Assembly: GCA_965199805.1 (NCBI GenBank)
Contig: CBDATO010000003.1
Span: 62,001-126,000 of the forward strand
Length of the DNA stretch: 64,000 bases
Source of the DNA: DATAZK01 sp965199805
GTDB lineage: Bacteria; Actinomycetota; Actinomycetes; Frankiales; Frankiaceae
Direction of reading: 5' to 3'
Numbering within the stretch: the first letter of the stretch is position 1; the number at the start of each line of letters is the position of its first letter. This document shows, in pieces, positions 32,205-40,515 of the stretch. Position numbers and translations under genes: made by a program. Under the pieces are notes generated by a model. That model did no database searches, had not been told where the DNA came from, and saw nothing but the letters and a program-made list of their open reading frames with translations.

Positions 32205-34019
32205 GTGACTGCCCTGCGGCCCGAGCTGCTGCCGACGCTCGCGGAGCTGATGCGGCTGCGGGCGGTCGCGGCCGGCCGGGAGCCCGCCGACCTGATCGTC
32301 CGCGGCGGCACGGTGCTGCACGTGCACACCGGTGAGCTGCTCGCACGCGACGTGGTGATCGCCGGGCGGCACATCGCCGCCGTCACCCCGGTCGGGCGGA
32401 TGAGCGCTGCCGCGGAGCTCGACGCGGCCGGTCTCACGGTGGCGCCGACGTTCATCGACGCCCACCTGCACATCGAGTACACGATGCTGACGCCCGGCGA
32501 GCTGGCCCGGCTCTCGGTGCCGCGCGGCACCACGACCGTCCTGACCGATGCCGACTGCATGGCCAACGTCGCCGGGATGCCCGGGATCGACCTGATGGGG
32601 CAGACGACGACGCCGCTGCGGATCTTCGACCAGATCACGCCGACCACGCCGATCAGCCCGGTGCTCGAGCGTGGGGGCGCCGTGATCGCCGAGCAGGAGG
32701 TGCTGGACCGGCTCGCGGCCCCGTCGACCGTGACGCTCGGCGAGGGCAATCCCTTCGACTACGGCGAGGTGGCGACCAACCGGTTCCGGACGGCGCTCGC
32801 GCTCGGCCGGCGTATCACCGGGCACACCGGCCGGCAGGAGCTCGAGTCGCTGTGGGGCTACCTCGCCGCCGGGGTGTCCGACGACCACAACGCGGCCACG
32901 CTGCCGGAGGTGCTCGACCGGCTCCGGCTCGGCGCCATGATCACGATCATGTCGGGGTCGATGAACGACAACATCGACGCGATCCTGGCCGACCTCGACG
33001 CGCTGGGTACGGGCCTCGCGCACATGACCTACTGCGCCGACGACAAGCACGTCCTCGACCTGTCGACCGTGGGGCACATCGACCACGGGGTCCGCCGCGC
33101 CATCGCGCTCGGTGTCGACCCGGTGCAGGCGTACCGGATGGCGACCTGGCAGCCGGCGCAGTACTACCGGATCGACCATCTGGTCGGCGCTCTCACGCCC
33201 GGCCGGCTCGCCGACCTGCAGCTGCTGGCCGACCTCGCCGACGTACGGCCGCAGACCGTCGTCGTCGGCGGCCAGGTGGTGGCCCGCGACGGGAAGGCGC
33301 TGTTCGACAACACCGACGTCATGCCCGGCTGGACCCGCGACACCATCCACCTCGCGGCCGGCTTCGACGCGCACGCCCTCCGGGTCGAGGCCGTCGGCGA
33401 TGCCGCTCCGGTGCAGGCCGCCGAGATGTACGACGGCTACTTCAAGCGCGGCATCCACGTCACCCTGCCGGTGGTCGGGGGCGCCGTGCAGCCCGACCTC
33501 GACCAGGACGTGCTGAAGCTCGTCGTCATCGACCGCCATCACGGCGAGCCGCTCGTCGGGTGCGGCTTCGTCAAGGGCTTCACCCTGTCCGGTGGGGCAC
33601 TCGCCACCAGCACCAACTGCGCGTCGATGAACCTCGTTGCCGTCGGCACGTCCGACACCGAGATCGCCCATGCGGTGCGGGTGGTCGAGGCGATGGGCGG
33701 CGGCTTCGCCTGCGTACGCGAGGGTGCGGTGCTCGCCTCCGTCCCGCTGCCGGTCGGCGGGCTGATGAGCGACGCGCCGTGGGAGACGGTCGCGGCCCAG
33801 CTCGCCGACGCGCAGGCCGCCGCCGAGGGCCTCGGCTGCCGGATCCGGGCGCCGTACATGGTGCTGTCGTTCGCGGCCTTCATCGTCGTGCCGGACTTCG
33901 GCGTGACCGAGCGCGGCTTCGTCGACGTGCTGCGCCAGGAGTTCGCGCCGCTCGTCCTGCAGGACCCGGACGGTCTTCGCATCACCTGCCGCTGCGCCAC
34001 TCACGCCCGTACGAGCTGA
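32205..34019 (+). CDS. Adenine deaminase-like amidohydrolase with altered active-site motifs
   Basis: A 604-residue protein with the complete adenine deaminase layout. The amidohydrolase barrel has FIDAHLHIEYTMLTPGEL near 83-100, and the C-terminal domain has GFTLSGGALATSTNC near 457, VVEAMGGGFACVREG and LPVGGLMSDAPW. Compared with adenine deaminases, the DPHEIANV segment reads DADCMANV (117-122) and the AHDSHN segment reads TNCASMN, so histidines near the second metal or base site are lost. Adenine itself may therefore not be the substrate. GTG 32205 opens the conserved N terminus. The acyl-CoA dehydrogenase homologue follows 9 bp later. Confidence 0.85.
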   Translation: MTALRPELLPTLAELMRLRAVAAGREPADLIVRGGTVLHVHTGELLARDVVIAGRHIAAVTPVGRMSAAAELDAAGLTVAPTFIDAHLHIEYTMLTPGELARLSVPRGTTTVLTDADCMANVAGMPGIDLMGQTTTPLRIFDQITPTTPISPVLERGGAVIAEQEVLDRLAAPSTVTLGEGNPFDYGEVATNRFRTALALGRRITGHTGRQELESLWGYLAAGVSDDHNAATLPEVLDRLRLGAMITIMSGSMNDNIDAILADLDALGTGLAHMTYCADDKHVLDLSTVGHIDHGVRRAIALGVDPVQAYRMATWQPAQYYRIDHLVGALTPGRLADLQLLADLADVRPQTVVVGGQVVARDGKALFDNTDVMPGWTRDTIHLAAGFDAHALRVEAVGDAAPVQAAEMYDGYFKRGIHVTLPVVGGAVQPDLDQDVLKLVVIDRHHGEPLVGCGFVKGFTLSGGALATSTNCASMNLVAVGTSDTEIAHAVRVVEAMGGGFACVREGAVLASVPLPVGGLMSDAPWETVAAQLADAQAAAEGLGCRIRAPYMVLSFAAFIVVPDFGVTERGFVDVLRQEFAPLVLQDPDGLRITCRCATHARTS

Positions 34020-34028
34020 GGAGCTCCC

Positions 34029-35162
34029 ATGCTGACCCGCCCTTCCGCCTTCGCCCCGCCGGCGCAGGACCAGCACTGGATCGACGCGGTGCTCGAGCTG
34101 TGCGTGGGCTTCGCCGAGCGCGCCCCGATCCACGACGCGCAGTCGTCGCTGCCGCTGGAGAACCTGCAGGCGCTGAACGCGTGCGGCCTCGACGTCGCCT
34201 GCCTGCCGCCGCCGTACGGCGAGGGGTTGAGCTTCCGTACCGTCGGCCGGCTGCTCACCGAGATCTCCGCGGCCTGCCCCGCGACGGCGACGCTCTGGCT
34301 GATGCACCTGGGCGCCGCGCGGATGCTGGTCGCGCAGGGGACGCCCGAGTCCGCCGCGTACTTCGCAGGCGAGCTCGCGGCCGGCAAGCGCTTCGCCAAC
34401 GCCCTGTCCGAGCCGTCCAGCGGCAACCTCTTCCTGATGCCGCAGCAGTACGCGAAGCCGGCGCCCGACGGATGGACGCTGGACGGGGCCAAGCGCTTCA
34501 TTTCCGGCTGCGAGGTGGCCGACCACTTCCTGGTCAACGTCCTTGTCGATGTCGATGGGGACGCCGTACCGAGCTTCTTCGGGGTCAGCCGGGACGAGAC
34601 GATCAGCTTCCCGCCGGTCTGGGACGCGATGGGCATGCGCGGCACCCGCAGTCAGCTCGTCACGTTCGACGGCACCCTGCTGCGCGCCGACCGGCGGTGC
34701 GGCGCGCCCGACCCGAACGAGACGAACCTGATCGCGGCCGGGCTCGCCTTCCTCTCCCTCGGCATCGCCCGGGCCGCCGTCGACGCGCTGTCCGCCCACG
34801 CCCGCGGACGCTTCCTGCCGGGCGTCGGCGACACCGTCGCGAGCCTGCAGTGGCTGAAGTTCGAGGCGGCCGGGCTGCACGTCGCGCTACGTGGCGCGCT
34901 GCTCATGGCCGAGCAGGTCATGTGGCTCGCCGACGCGGCCGATCCGCAGGGTCCGCCCGCGGCCATCGAGTCGAAGCTCGCCGCCAACGAGGTCGCCAAG
35001 CGCGCGGCCGCGCTCGGCGTCAAGGTCGGGGGAGCGAGCGGCTACCTGGCCACCTCACCGATCCAGCGGCACTTCCGTGACGCGCAGGCGGGCGCCCTGA
35101 TGGCGTACTCGGTGGAGGTCTGCTCCGACCTCGTCGGCACCTGGGCGCTCGCCGCGCCGTGA
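34029..35162 (+). CDS. Acyl-CoA dehydrogenase/DszC-type flavoprotein homologue
   Basis: A 377-residue acyl-CoA dehydrogenase-fold protein. The N domain, ITxxSAACPATATLWLMHLGAARM region near 80-98, the middle domain LSEPSSGNLFLMP near 125 and DGAKRFISGCEVADHFLVN near 151 fit the fold. The normal C-terminal GGTNE motif is replaced by VGGASGYLATSPIQRHFRDAQAGALM near 336. That ending is seen in flavin-dependent monooxygenase relatives (DszC, HpaH type) as well as in divergent dehydrogenases. GAGGAG lies upstream. Cotranscription with the deaminase-like gene (9-bp gap) suggests a shared pathway. Confidence 0.85.
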   Translation: MLTRPSAFAPPAQDQHWIDAVLELCVGFAERAPIHDAQSSLPLENLQALNACGLDVACLPPPYGEGLSFRTVGRLLTEISAACPATATLWLMHLGAARMLVAQGTPESAAYFAGELAAGKRFANALSEPSSGNLFLMPQQYAKPAPDGWTLDGAKRFISGCEVADHFLVNVLVDVDGDAVPSFFGVSRDETISFPPVWDAMGMRGTRSQLVTFDGTLLRADRRCGAPDPNETNLIAAGLAFLSLGIARAAVDALSAHARGRFLPGVGDTVASLQWLKFEAAGLHVALRGALLMAEQVMWLADAADPQGPPAAIESKLAANEVAKRAAALGVKVGGASGYLATSPIQRHFRDAQAGALMAYSVEVCSDLVGTWALAAP

Positions 35163-35178
35163 GGGGTGTGGCTCGGGG

Positions 35179-36831
35179 TCAGAGCTCCCGGGCCGGCTCG
35201 GCGGCCACGCTGCGGCCGGCGATGAAGCCGAACGTCATGGCCGGGCCGATGGTGCCGCCGCCGCCGGGGTAGGCGCCGCCGAAGACGCAGGCCGACGCGT
35301 TACCCGCCGCGTACAGGCCGGGGATCGGGTCGCCGCCGTAGCCGAGCACTCGGGCCTGGGCGTCGATACGCATGCCGCCGCTGGTGCCGATGGTGCCGTT
35401 GACCAGCTCGACCGCGTAGTACGGCGCCCGCTTGACCGGACGCAGGCACGCCTCGGGGGTGGGGCCGCCCGTCATGAACGCCTCCCACCAGAAGGTGCCG
35501 CGGGCGAAGTCGGGGTCCGAGCCCGCGCCCACGTTCGTGTTCCAGCGCTCGATGGTCGACTCGAGCCGCTCGGGATCCATGTCGATCTGGTCGGCGAGCT
35601 CGGCGAGGGTGTCGGCCCGCAGCATCCAGTCGGGCGCATCCTGGCCGGGCAGCACGGTCGGGAGCACCACCGAGTGGTCCTTCACGCGGGAGTCGAAGAT
35701 CATCCAGATCGGGCCGCGGTGGGGGTACTCGACCGCCACAGGGTCGTACGCCTGCAGCGCCTTCGGGTAGTCCTGGTAGGTGACGCCCTCGTTGAGGAAG
35801 CGGTCACCACGGCTGTTGACGATCAGGACGCCCGGCATGCTGCGGATCGTCGCCATCTGCGGCACCTCGACCCCGTCCAGCATGAAGCCGGGCTCCAGCA
35901 CGGCCGGCTGGCCCCAGAAGAAGCGCATGTTGGCGAGCGCGGCGCCGACCTCCATGCCGGCGCGCTGCCCGTCACCCTCGTTGTACGGCGGGCTGAGCGG
36001 CGAGATCTGCTGGCCGATGAAGCCGGCGACCATGTCCTTGTTCCACTCGAAGCCGCCGCTCGCGATGACGACGCCCTTGCGGGCACCGATCAGCTCGCTC
36101 CTGCCGCCGGTCTCCACGCGCACGCCGGCCACGGCGCCGTCGACCACGACGAGCTCCTTCACCGGGCTGTCGGTCAGGACGTCGACGCCGCGCTCGAGCA
36201 GACCCTTGAACAGGGACGCCACCAGCCCGGCCCCGAGCACGCGGACGTCGTTCGCCTGCCGCTCGGTGGCGAGGTTCGCGTCGGGGAGGTCGCGGCCGGT
36301 GAGGAACTTGCCGCCCTCCTCCATGGTCAGCCACGGCAGGTGGGGGCCGGTGCGTACGCGGGGGGCCCAGTCGCCGAGCTCGGTCCGGGCGTCGAACGGC
36401 ACCGGCTCGAGGGAGCGGCCCTGCATCTTGCCGCCGGTCTGGTCGGCGTAGTAGTCGGAGAAGCCGGGAGGGGCCGTCATCCGCAGCGGGGTCTTCGCCT
36501 CGAGGTACTCCATCATCTCAGGCGCGGTGTCGACGAACGTCTCCACCAGCGCCGGGTCGGGCTCGGTGCCCAGCGCCAGCCGGCGGATGTACGTGATCGC
36601 CTCCTCGCGGCTGTCGCTCTCGCCGAGGTCGGCGAGGTGGGCGTTGCCCGGGATCCACGGCATGCCGCCCGAGACGCCCGTCGTCCCGCCGATCTGGGGA
36701 GCCTTCTCCACGAGCAGCACACCGGCCCCGCCGTCGGAGGCGAGGGTCGCCGCGGTCAGCCCGGCGGCGCCGGAGCCCATGACCACGACATCGACGACGC
36801 GGTCCCACTCCGGGGGACTGTTGGTGATCAT
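35179..36831 (-). CDS. FAD-dependent 3-ketosteroid dehydrogenase-like oxidoreductase
   Basis: A 550-residue flavoprotein of the fumarate reductase/3-oxosteroid 1-dehydrogenase class. The ADP-binding motif VVVMGSGAAGLTAATLA is near residues 14-30, VEKAPQIGGTTGVSGGMPW near 39, and the C-terminal FAD closure GLYAAGNASACVFGGAYPGGGGTIGPAMTFG near 508. The long insert and SGGMPW match KstD and KshD homologues, which introduce a double bond in steroid ring A or reduce related enones. ATG 36831 has GGAGGAACC directly upstream. With the many acyl-CoA dehydrogenases here, sterol-like catabolism is plausible but not shown. Confidence 0.88.
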   Translation of the reverse strand: MITNSPPEWDRVVDVVVMGSGAAGLTAATLASDGGAGVLLVEKAPQIGGTTGVSGGMPWIPGNAHLADLGESDSREEAITYIRRLALGTEPDPALVETFVDTAPEMMEYLEAKTPLRMTAPPGFSDYYADQTGGKMQGRSLEPVPFDARTELGDWAPRVRTGPHLPWLTMEEGGKFLTGRDLPDANLATERQANDVRVLGAGLVASLFKGLLERGVDVLTDSPVKELVVVDGAVAGVRVETGGRSELIGARKGVVIASGGFEWNKDMVAGFIGQQISPLSPPYNEGDGQRAGMEVGAALANMRFFWGQPAVLEPGFMLDGVEVPQMATIRSMPGVLIVNSRGDRFLNEGVTYQDYPKALQAYDPVAVEYPHRGPIWMIFDSRVKDHSVVLPTVLPGQDAPDWMLRADTLAELADQIDMDPERLESTIERWNTNVGAGSDPDFARGTFWWEAFMTGGPTPEACLRPVKRAPYYAVELVNGTIGTSGGMRIDAQARVLGYGGDPIPGLYAAGNASACVFGGAYPGGGGTIGPAMTFGFIAGRSVAAEPAREL

Positions 36832-37009
36832 GGGTTCCTCCCAGCAGCCGACCCCGACCGGGTCGACGAGACGCATGAGCTGGCTCACACGCTAGGCCAT
36901 CAACGGGCCGAGGGGGACGCGGACCGGCGACGAACCTGACCGGCGATGAGTTCTGCCCGGCCCCGGCGTCGTACGCAGCAAGCCACCCGCGACCGAAGGA
37001 GCCGATCCG

Positions 37010-37597
37010 ATGACCGAGCGCATCACCCCGCCCAATCTGCACCGCGCTGCCGACCGGCTCGGCGCCGTCATCGCCGACATCCGCCCCGAGCAGCTCGGTG
37101 CCGCTACGCCTTGTCCGGAGTCATCCGTCGCCACCCTGCTCGACCACGTGGCGGGCTTCGGCCCTGCGTTCGGTGCCTGCGCCCGCAAGGAGCTCGGCGA
37201 CGCCACGTCGAACCCGCCGGTCCCGTCCGCCGACTGCCTGGACCCGCAGTGGCGCATCAACATCCCGCCGGCGCTTGCCGGGCTCGCCGACGCGTGGTCC
37301 GACCCCGCCGCCTGGACGGGGATGACACAGGTCGGGGGAGTCGACCTACCCGGCGAGGTGGCCGGGGTCGTGGCCCTGGACGAGCTGGTCATCCACGGCT
37401 GGGACCTCGCCCGGGCGACCGGTCAGCCGTTCGAGGCCGCCGACGACGACCTGCTGGCCTGCCTGCCCTTCCTGGAGCAGGCGCCCGACCGCAGTGGCGC
37501 GCTCTTCGGGCCGGTCGTGCCGGTGCCGGACGACGCGCCCCTGCTGCACCGGGTGCTCGGCCTGGCCGGCCGCGACCCGCATTGGCAGCCGAGCTGA
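37010..37597 (+). CDS. TIGR03086 metal-binding protein (DinB/maleylpyruvate isomerase fold)
   Basis: A 195-residue four-helix protein of the mycothiol-dependent DinB-like superfamily. LLDHVAGFGPAFG near 44 carries the first metal His, WTGMTQVGGVDLPGEVAGVVALDELVIHGWDLARATGQP near 103-141 the later His pair (ELVIHGWDLA), and the TIGR03086 ending FGPVVPVPDDAPLLHRVLGLAGRDP is complete. Such proteins bind a metal and probably a low-molecular-weight thiol. AAGGAG precedes ATG 37010. The function is unknown. Confidence 0.87.
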   Translation: MTERITPPNLHRAADRLGAVIADIRPEQLGAATPCPESSVATLLDHVAGFGPAFGACARKELGDATSNPPVPSADCLDPQWRINIPPALAGLADAWSDPAAWTGMTQVGGVDLPGEVAGVVALDELVIHGWDLARATGQPFEAADDDLLACLPFLEQAPDRSGALFGPVVPVPDDAPLLHRVLGLAGRDPHWQPS

Positions 37598-37606
37598 CCG
37601 GCGCGA

Positions 37607-38419
37607 TCAGCGCGCGGCGACGGCCGCGTCCAAGGCCTCACGCATCGCGCCGACCGGTGCCGCGAGCCCCGTCATGAGCTGAACCTGCGCGGCGGCCTGG
37701 TGCAGCAGCATGGCCAGCCCGCTCTGCACGCGCAGGCCGTCCTGTGCGGCGCCCGCCGCGAACGGCGTGGGCCACGGGTCGTAGATCACGTCCAGGACGA
37801 CCTCGGTGCCCGGCACACATCGCAGCCCGTCGGCGGCCCGGCCGGGAAGGGTCGAGATCACCACGGACGCGGGGGGCAGCGGACCGTCATGAAGTCCGGC
37901 CCGCACCTGCACCTCGAGGCCCAGACGCTCCGCCGTCAGCCGCAGCGCATCGGCCCGGCTGACGTCGCGCACCAGCACGACCGGCGTGCGACAGCCGAGC
38001 GCGGCCAGCGCCGGCAGGCACGCCTGCGCCGTCCCGCCTGCGCCGAGCACCAGCGCCGAATCGAGGGCCGACACGCCCACCTCGCGCAGGGCCTGCTCGA
38101 CCCCGGCCACGTCGGTGTTCTCGGCCCGCCAGCCGGCGTCCGTCCGGATCAGCGTGTTGGCCGCCCCGACCGCCGCGACCAGGTCACTGACCTCGTCGGC
38201 GACGTCGAGCGCGACCCGCTTGAGCGGCATGGTCAGCGACAGACCGGCCCAGGACGTCTTCAGGCCCGCGACGAAGGGGGCGAGGCCGAATTCGGCGCAC
38301 TCGATCCGGTCGTAGCTCCAGTCCGCCAGACCGAGCGCGGCGTAAGCGGCCCGATGCAGCACCGGCGACAGCGAGTGGGAGATGGGCGAGCCGAGTACGG
38401 CGGCCCTCCGGGAAGTCAC
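37607..38419 (-). CDS. aroE: Shikimate dehydrogenase
   Basis: A 270-residue shikimate dehydrogenase, catalysing NADPH-dependent reduction of 3-dehydroshikimate in aromatic amino-acid synthesis. The shikimate-binding GSPISHSLSPVLH motif is at about 10-22. The catalytic Lys67 is in LTMPLKR and the catalytic Asp103 in ENTDVAG. VLGAGGTAQACLPAL near 126 is the nucleotide site, and AMLLHQAAAQVQLMTG near 236 the usual C-terminal contact. GTG 38419 begins the conserved N terminus. Other aro genes are not nearby, so it may be a paralogue of the quinate or AroE-like group. It is divergent from a VOC gene, 31 bp apart. Confidence 0.88.
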   Translation of the reverse strand: MTSRRAAVLGSPISHSLSPVLHRAAYAALGLADWSYDRIECAEFGLAPFVAGLKTSWAGLSLTMPLKRVALDVADEVSDLVAAVGAANTLIRTDAGWRAENTDVAGVEQALREVGVSALDSALVLGAGGTAQACLPALAALGCRTPVVLVRDVSRADALRLTAERLGLEVQVRAGLHDGPLPPASVVISTLPGRAADGLRCVPGTEVVLDVIYDPWPTPFAAGAAQDGLRVQSGLAMLLHQAAAQVQLMTGLAAPVGAMREALDAAVAAR

Positions 38420-38450
38420 GCTGAAACCGTACGCAGGGGCATCATGCGGT

Positions 38451-38969
38451 ATGAGTTCCTCTGCTTCTGCCGAGAGTTCCGCTGCGCCCGTCGGCAGCGA
38501 GGCCCGGCGCGCCGAGCTGCGTGACCGGCACCTGCGCCCGGCCGCCGACCGTCCGGCGTCGAGTGCCCGCGGCCTGCACCACACCGCGCTGATCAGCAGC
38601 GACGTCGAGCAGACCATCGCCTTCTACCAGGGCGTGCTCGAGTTCCCGCTCACCGAGCTGATCGAGAACCGGGACTACCCGGGCTCGTCGCACTTCTTCT
38701 TCGACATCGGCAATCGCAACCTGCTGGCGTTCTTCGACTTCCCCGGCCTCGACGTCGGCCCGTACGCGGAGGTGCTCGGCGGGCTGCACCACGTCGCGAT
38801 CTCCGTCGAGCCGGACCGCTGGCAGCACCTGGTCGGCCGGCTCGAGGCCGCCGGTGTGGAGCACGAGGTGCACAGCGGGGTGTCGGTCTACTTCCGCGAC
38901 CCGGACGGCGCCCGGCTCGAGCTCATCGCCGACCCGCTGGGGGAGATGTACGGCACCCACGTGCTGTGA
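38451..38969 (+). CDS. VOC-family dioxygenase-like protein
   Basis: A 172-residue glyoxalase-fold protein with a hydrophilic N-terminal extension of about 40 residues. The fold starts at GLHHTALISSDVEQTIAFYQGVLEFPL, with a metal-type His near 44. SSHFFFDIGNRNLLAFFDF follows, then GLHHVAISVEP near 107 with a second His, and VSVYFRDPDGARLELIADP near 144 with the terminal Glu. The His, His, Glu set is consistent with a metal centre as in extradiol dioxygenases or fosfomycin-type enzymes. The substrate is unknown. Confidence 0.87.
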   Translation: MSSSASAESSAAPVGSEARRAELRDRHLRPAADRPASSARGLHHTALISSDVEQTIAFYQGVLEFPLTELIENRDYPGSSHFFFDIGNRNLLAFFDFPGLDVGPYAEVLGGLHHVAISVEPDRWQHLVGRLEAAGVEHEVHSGVSVYFRDPDGARLELIADPLGEMYGTHVL

Positions 38970-38982
38970 GCGTCGGGGCCGG

Positions 38983-39585
38983 CTAGCCGTCCGAGGCGCG
39001 GCGGGCGGCCCACTCGTGGTCGAGCACCGCATAGTTGAGCTCGCTGCGCCACTCGCCCTTGATCCACGAGCTCTCGATCAGGTGGGCCTCGCGGCGCATG
39101 CCGAGGCGCTCGCAGACGGCGATCGAGGCGGCGTTGCGCGGGTCGATCCGGGCGACCACCCGGTGCGCGCCGACGGCGCCGAAGGCCAGGTCGACCAGGG
39201 CGGTGGCCGCCTCCGTCGCGTAACCGTGGCCGGCGAAGGCCGGGTGGAACATGTAGCCGATCTCGAAGGTGGCGTCGGGCACCGACTCGAGGAAGAGCAG
39301 CACGTCACCGATGAGGGTGCCGTCGCACGTCACGGCCAGGTCGATGTGGTCACCGGCATCGGCGAGCGACACGCTGGCGATCTTGGATTCGAGGACGCGC
39401 GCGGTGGACTCGGGGGTCCGCGGCTCGAAGGGGACGAACCGGGTCGCCTCCGGCAGCCGGTGGTAGCCGAGCAGCTGGTCGAAGTCCGAGGGCTCGAAGC
39501 GGCGCAGCACCAGACGCTCGGTGCGCAACGGCAGCTCCGGCTCCACCGGCAGACGCAGGACGAAGGAACCCGGCTGAATCGGCAC
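38983..39585 (-). CDS. GNAT N-acetyltransferase (RimJ/RimL type)
   Basis: A 200-residue GNAT acetyltransferase. LRTERLVLRRFEPSDFDQLL near 20-39 is the usual RimJ/RimL start. FEIGYMFHPAFAGHGYATEAATALVDLAF near 121-149 carries the acetyl-CoA pyrophosphate loop, here HGYATEA, and VVARIDPRNAASIAVCERLGMRREAH near 157-182 completes the fold. These enzymes acetylate N-terminal amines, small amines or antibiotics. GTG 39585 is the start, and the stop faces the VOC stop 13 bp away. The substrate is unknown. Confidence 0.88.
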   Translation of the reverse strand: MPIQPGSFVLRLPVEPELPLRTERLVLRRFEPSDFDQLLGYHRLPEATRFVPFEPRTPESTARVLESKIASVSLADAGDHIDLAVTCDGTLIGDVLLFLESVPDATFEIGYMFHPAFAGHGYATEAATALVDLAFGAVGAHRVVARIDPRNAASIAVCERLGMRREAHLIESSWIKGEWRSELNYAVLDHEWAARRASDG

Positions 39586-39631
39586 CGCGCGAGCGTACGG
39601 GGACGCTAGCGCGCAAGCCCGATCTGCCGGG

Positions 39632-39874
39632 TCAGCGTCGCGGCTGGCGGCAGGTGCGGCAGACCACCCGCAGGTTGCTCATCGTGTCGCTGCCGCCGTC
39701 GTCCGCCGGCACCACGTGGTCGAGGACCAGGCTCTCGGACTGCCCGCACTCGACGCAGGCGTCGCCGTCACGGGCGTAGACGGCCTGGCGTACGAACGCC
39801 ATCACGTGGCGGCGGCTCTCGCATGAATCCGCGTCAGGCCTTGCGGCCGTCGCGCTGCGGTCTCGGGCGAACAT
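39632..39874 (-). CDS. Small HNH endonuclease-like protein
   Basis: An 80-residue HNH protein. The zinc cysteines CVECG and CRTC bracket the catalytic segment LVLDHVVPADDGGSDTMSNLRVVC, which contains the DH pair and Asn of HNH nucleases. MAFVRQAVYARDGDACVEC is the standard lead-in. ATG 39874 is preferred over a longer frame because GAGGAGG is 7 nt upstream on the coding strand. Stand-alone HNH proteins of this size nick or cut DNA, but many are of unknown role. A 24-bp tandem repeat lies 130 bp upstream. Confidence 0.82.
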   Translation of the reverse strand: MFARDRSATAARPDADSCESRRHVMAFVRQAVYARDGDACVECGQSESLVLDHVVPADDGGSDTMSNLRVVCRTCRQPRR

Positions 39875-40003
39875 CGGGTCCCTCCTCGGCAGATGCTGGA
39901 TGTCTCCTGCCTTTGTCCTTCGGGACGGGGCGGCGACTCCCTCCGCCATCGACCCAACAATTCAGGTTCTTGAGCTGAACGGGGGGTGTCAGGCTGGTCA
40001 CAT

Positions 40004-40072
40004 TGCCTGGTTTCGGCCAAGTGGGGCTGCCTGGTTTCGGCCGAGTGGGGCTGCCTGGTTTCGGCCGAGTGG
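40004..40072. repeat. Tandem 24-bp repeat, three units
   Basis: Units begin at 40004, 40028 and 40052, each opening TGCCTGGTTTCGGCC and continuing RAGTGGGGC. Unit 1 differs from unit 2 at one base; unit 3 breaks off after GAGTGG. It abuts the stop of the gene at 40074 and lies upstream of the HNH gene. Confidence 0.8.
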
Positions 40073-40073
40073 C

Positions 40074-40469
40074 TCAGTCGTCGGCGGCGCCGTCGCGGTC
40101 GACGCCCTCGGCGCGGCGCGCGGCCTTCATCCGCGTTTCGTACGTGTGCCGCTCACCGCCGGTGAGCTCGTCCCGGAACGTCTGCTCGACGTCGCGCCAT
40201 TGGGCGTAGAAGCCGTCGTCGAACTCCTCGACGAGCTGGAAGGTCCAGCGGCCCGGCAGCACGTTGCGGCCGTAGAGCCGGGTGCGGACGAGCTCGGTGA
40301 GGTCGTCGCGGCCGGCCTTGCCGAGCTCCTCCAGCGCCTCGTCGAGCAGGAGGTCGGCGTGGCCGGTGAGCTGGTGGAGTGAGAAGAGGTGGCCGCGGGC
40401 GCGTTCGACGTATTCGAGCGCCTCGGACAGTTTCGCCGCCGCCAGCTGACCGGGATCCGTACTGCTCAT
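40074..40469 (-). CDS. Conserved hypothetical helical protein
   Basis: A 131-residue soluble, helical, charged protein that I do not recognise. Its body, LSEALEYVERARGHLFSLHQLTGHADLLLDEALEELGKAG near 15-54, then LYGRNVLPGRWTFQLVEEFDDGFYAQWRD near 68-97 and a basic tail, resembles a conserved actinobacterial family without assigned function. No signal peptide or membrane segment is seen. ATG 40469 follows AGGGGAA by about 6 nt. The next gene upstream is the DsbA-like protein, 46 bp away on the same strand, so cotranscription is possible. Confidence 0.75.
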   Translation of the reverse strand: MSSTDPGQLAAAKLSEALEYVERARGHLFSLHQLTGHADLLLDEALEELGKAGRDDLTELVRTRLYGRNVLPGRWTFQLVEEFDDGFYAQWRDVEQTFRDELTGGERHTYETRMKAARRAEGVDRDGAADD

Positions 40470-40515
40470 GCGGTTCCCCTTCCGCGTCCGACCGGCTCCA
40501 ATCACATCTCCCGGA

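Noticed and set aside
32148..34880. A 910-codon minus-strand open frame.
   Set aside because: It is antisense to the adenine-deaminase-like and ACAD-like genes, low in complexity and without motifs.
40004..40072. A CRISPR-like array.
   Set aside because: The three units are directly adjacent, without spacers, and no cas genes are present.
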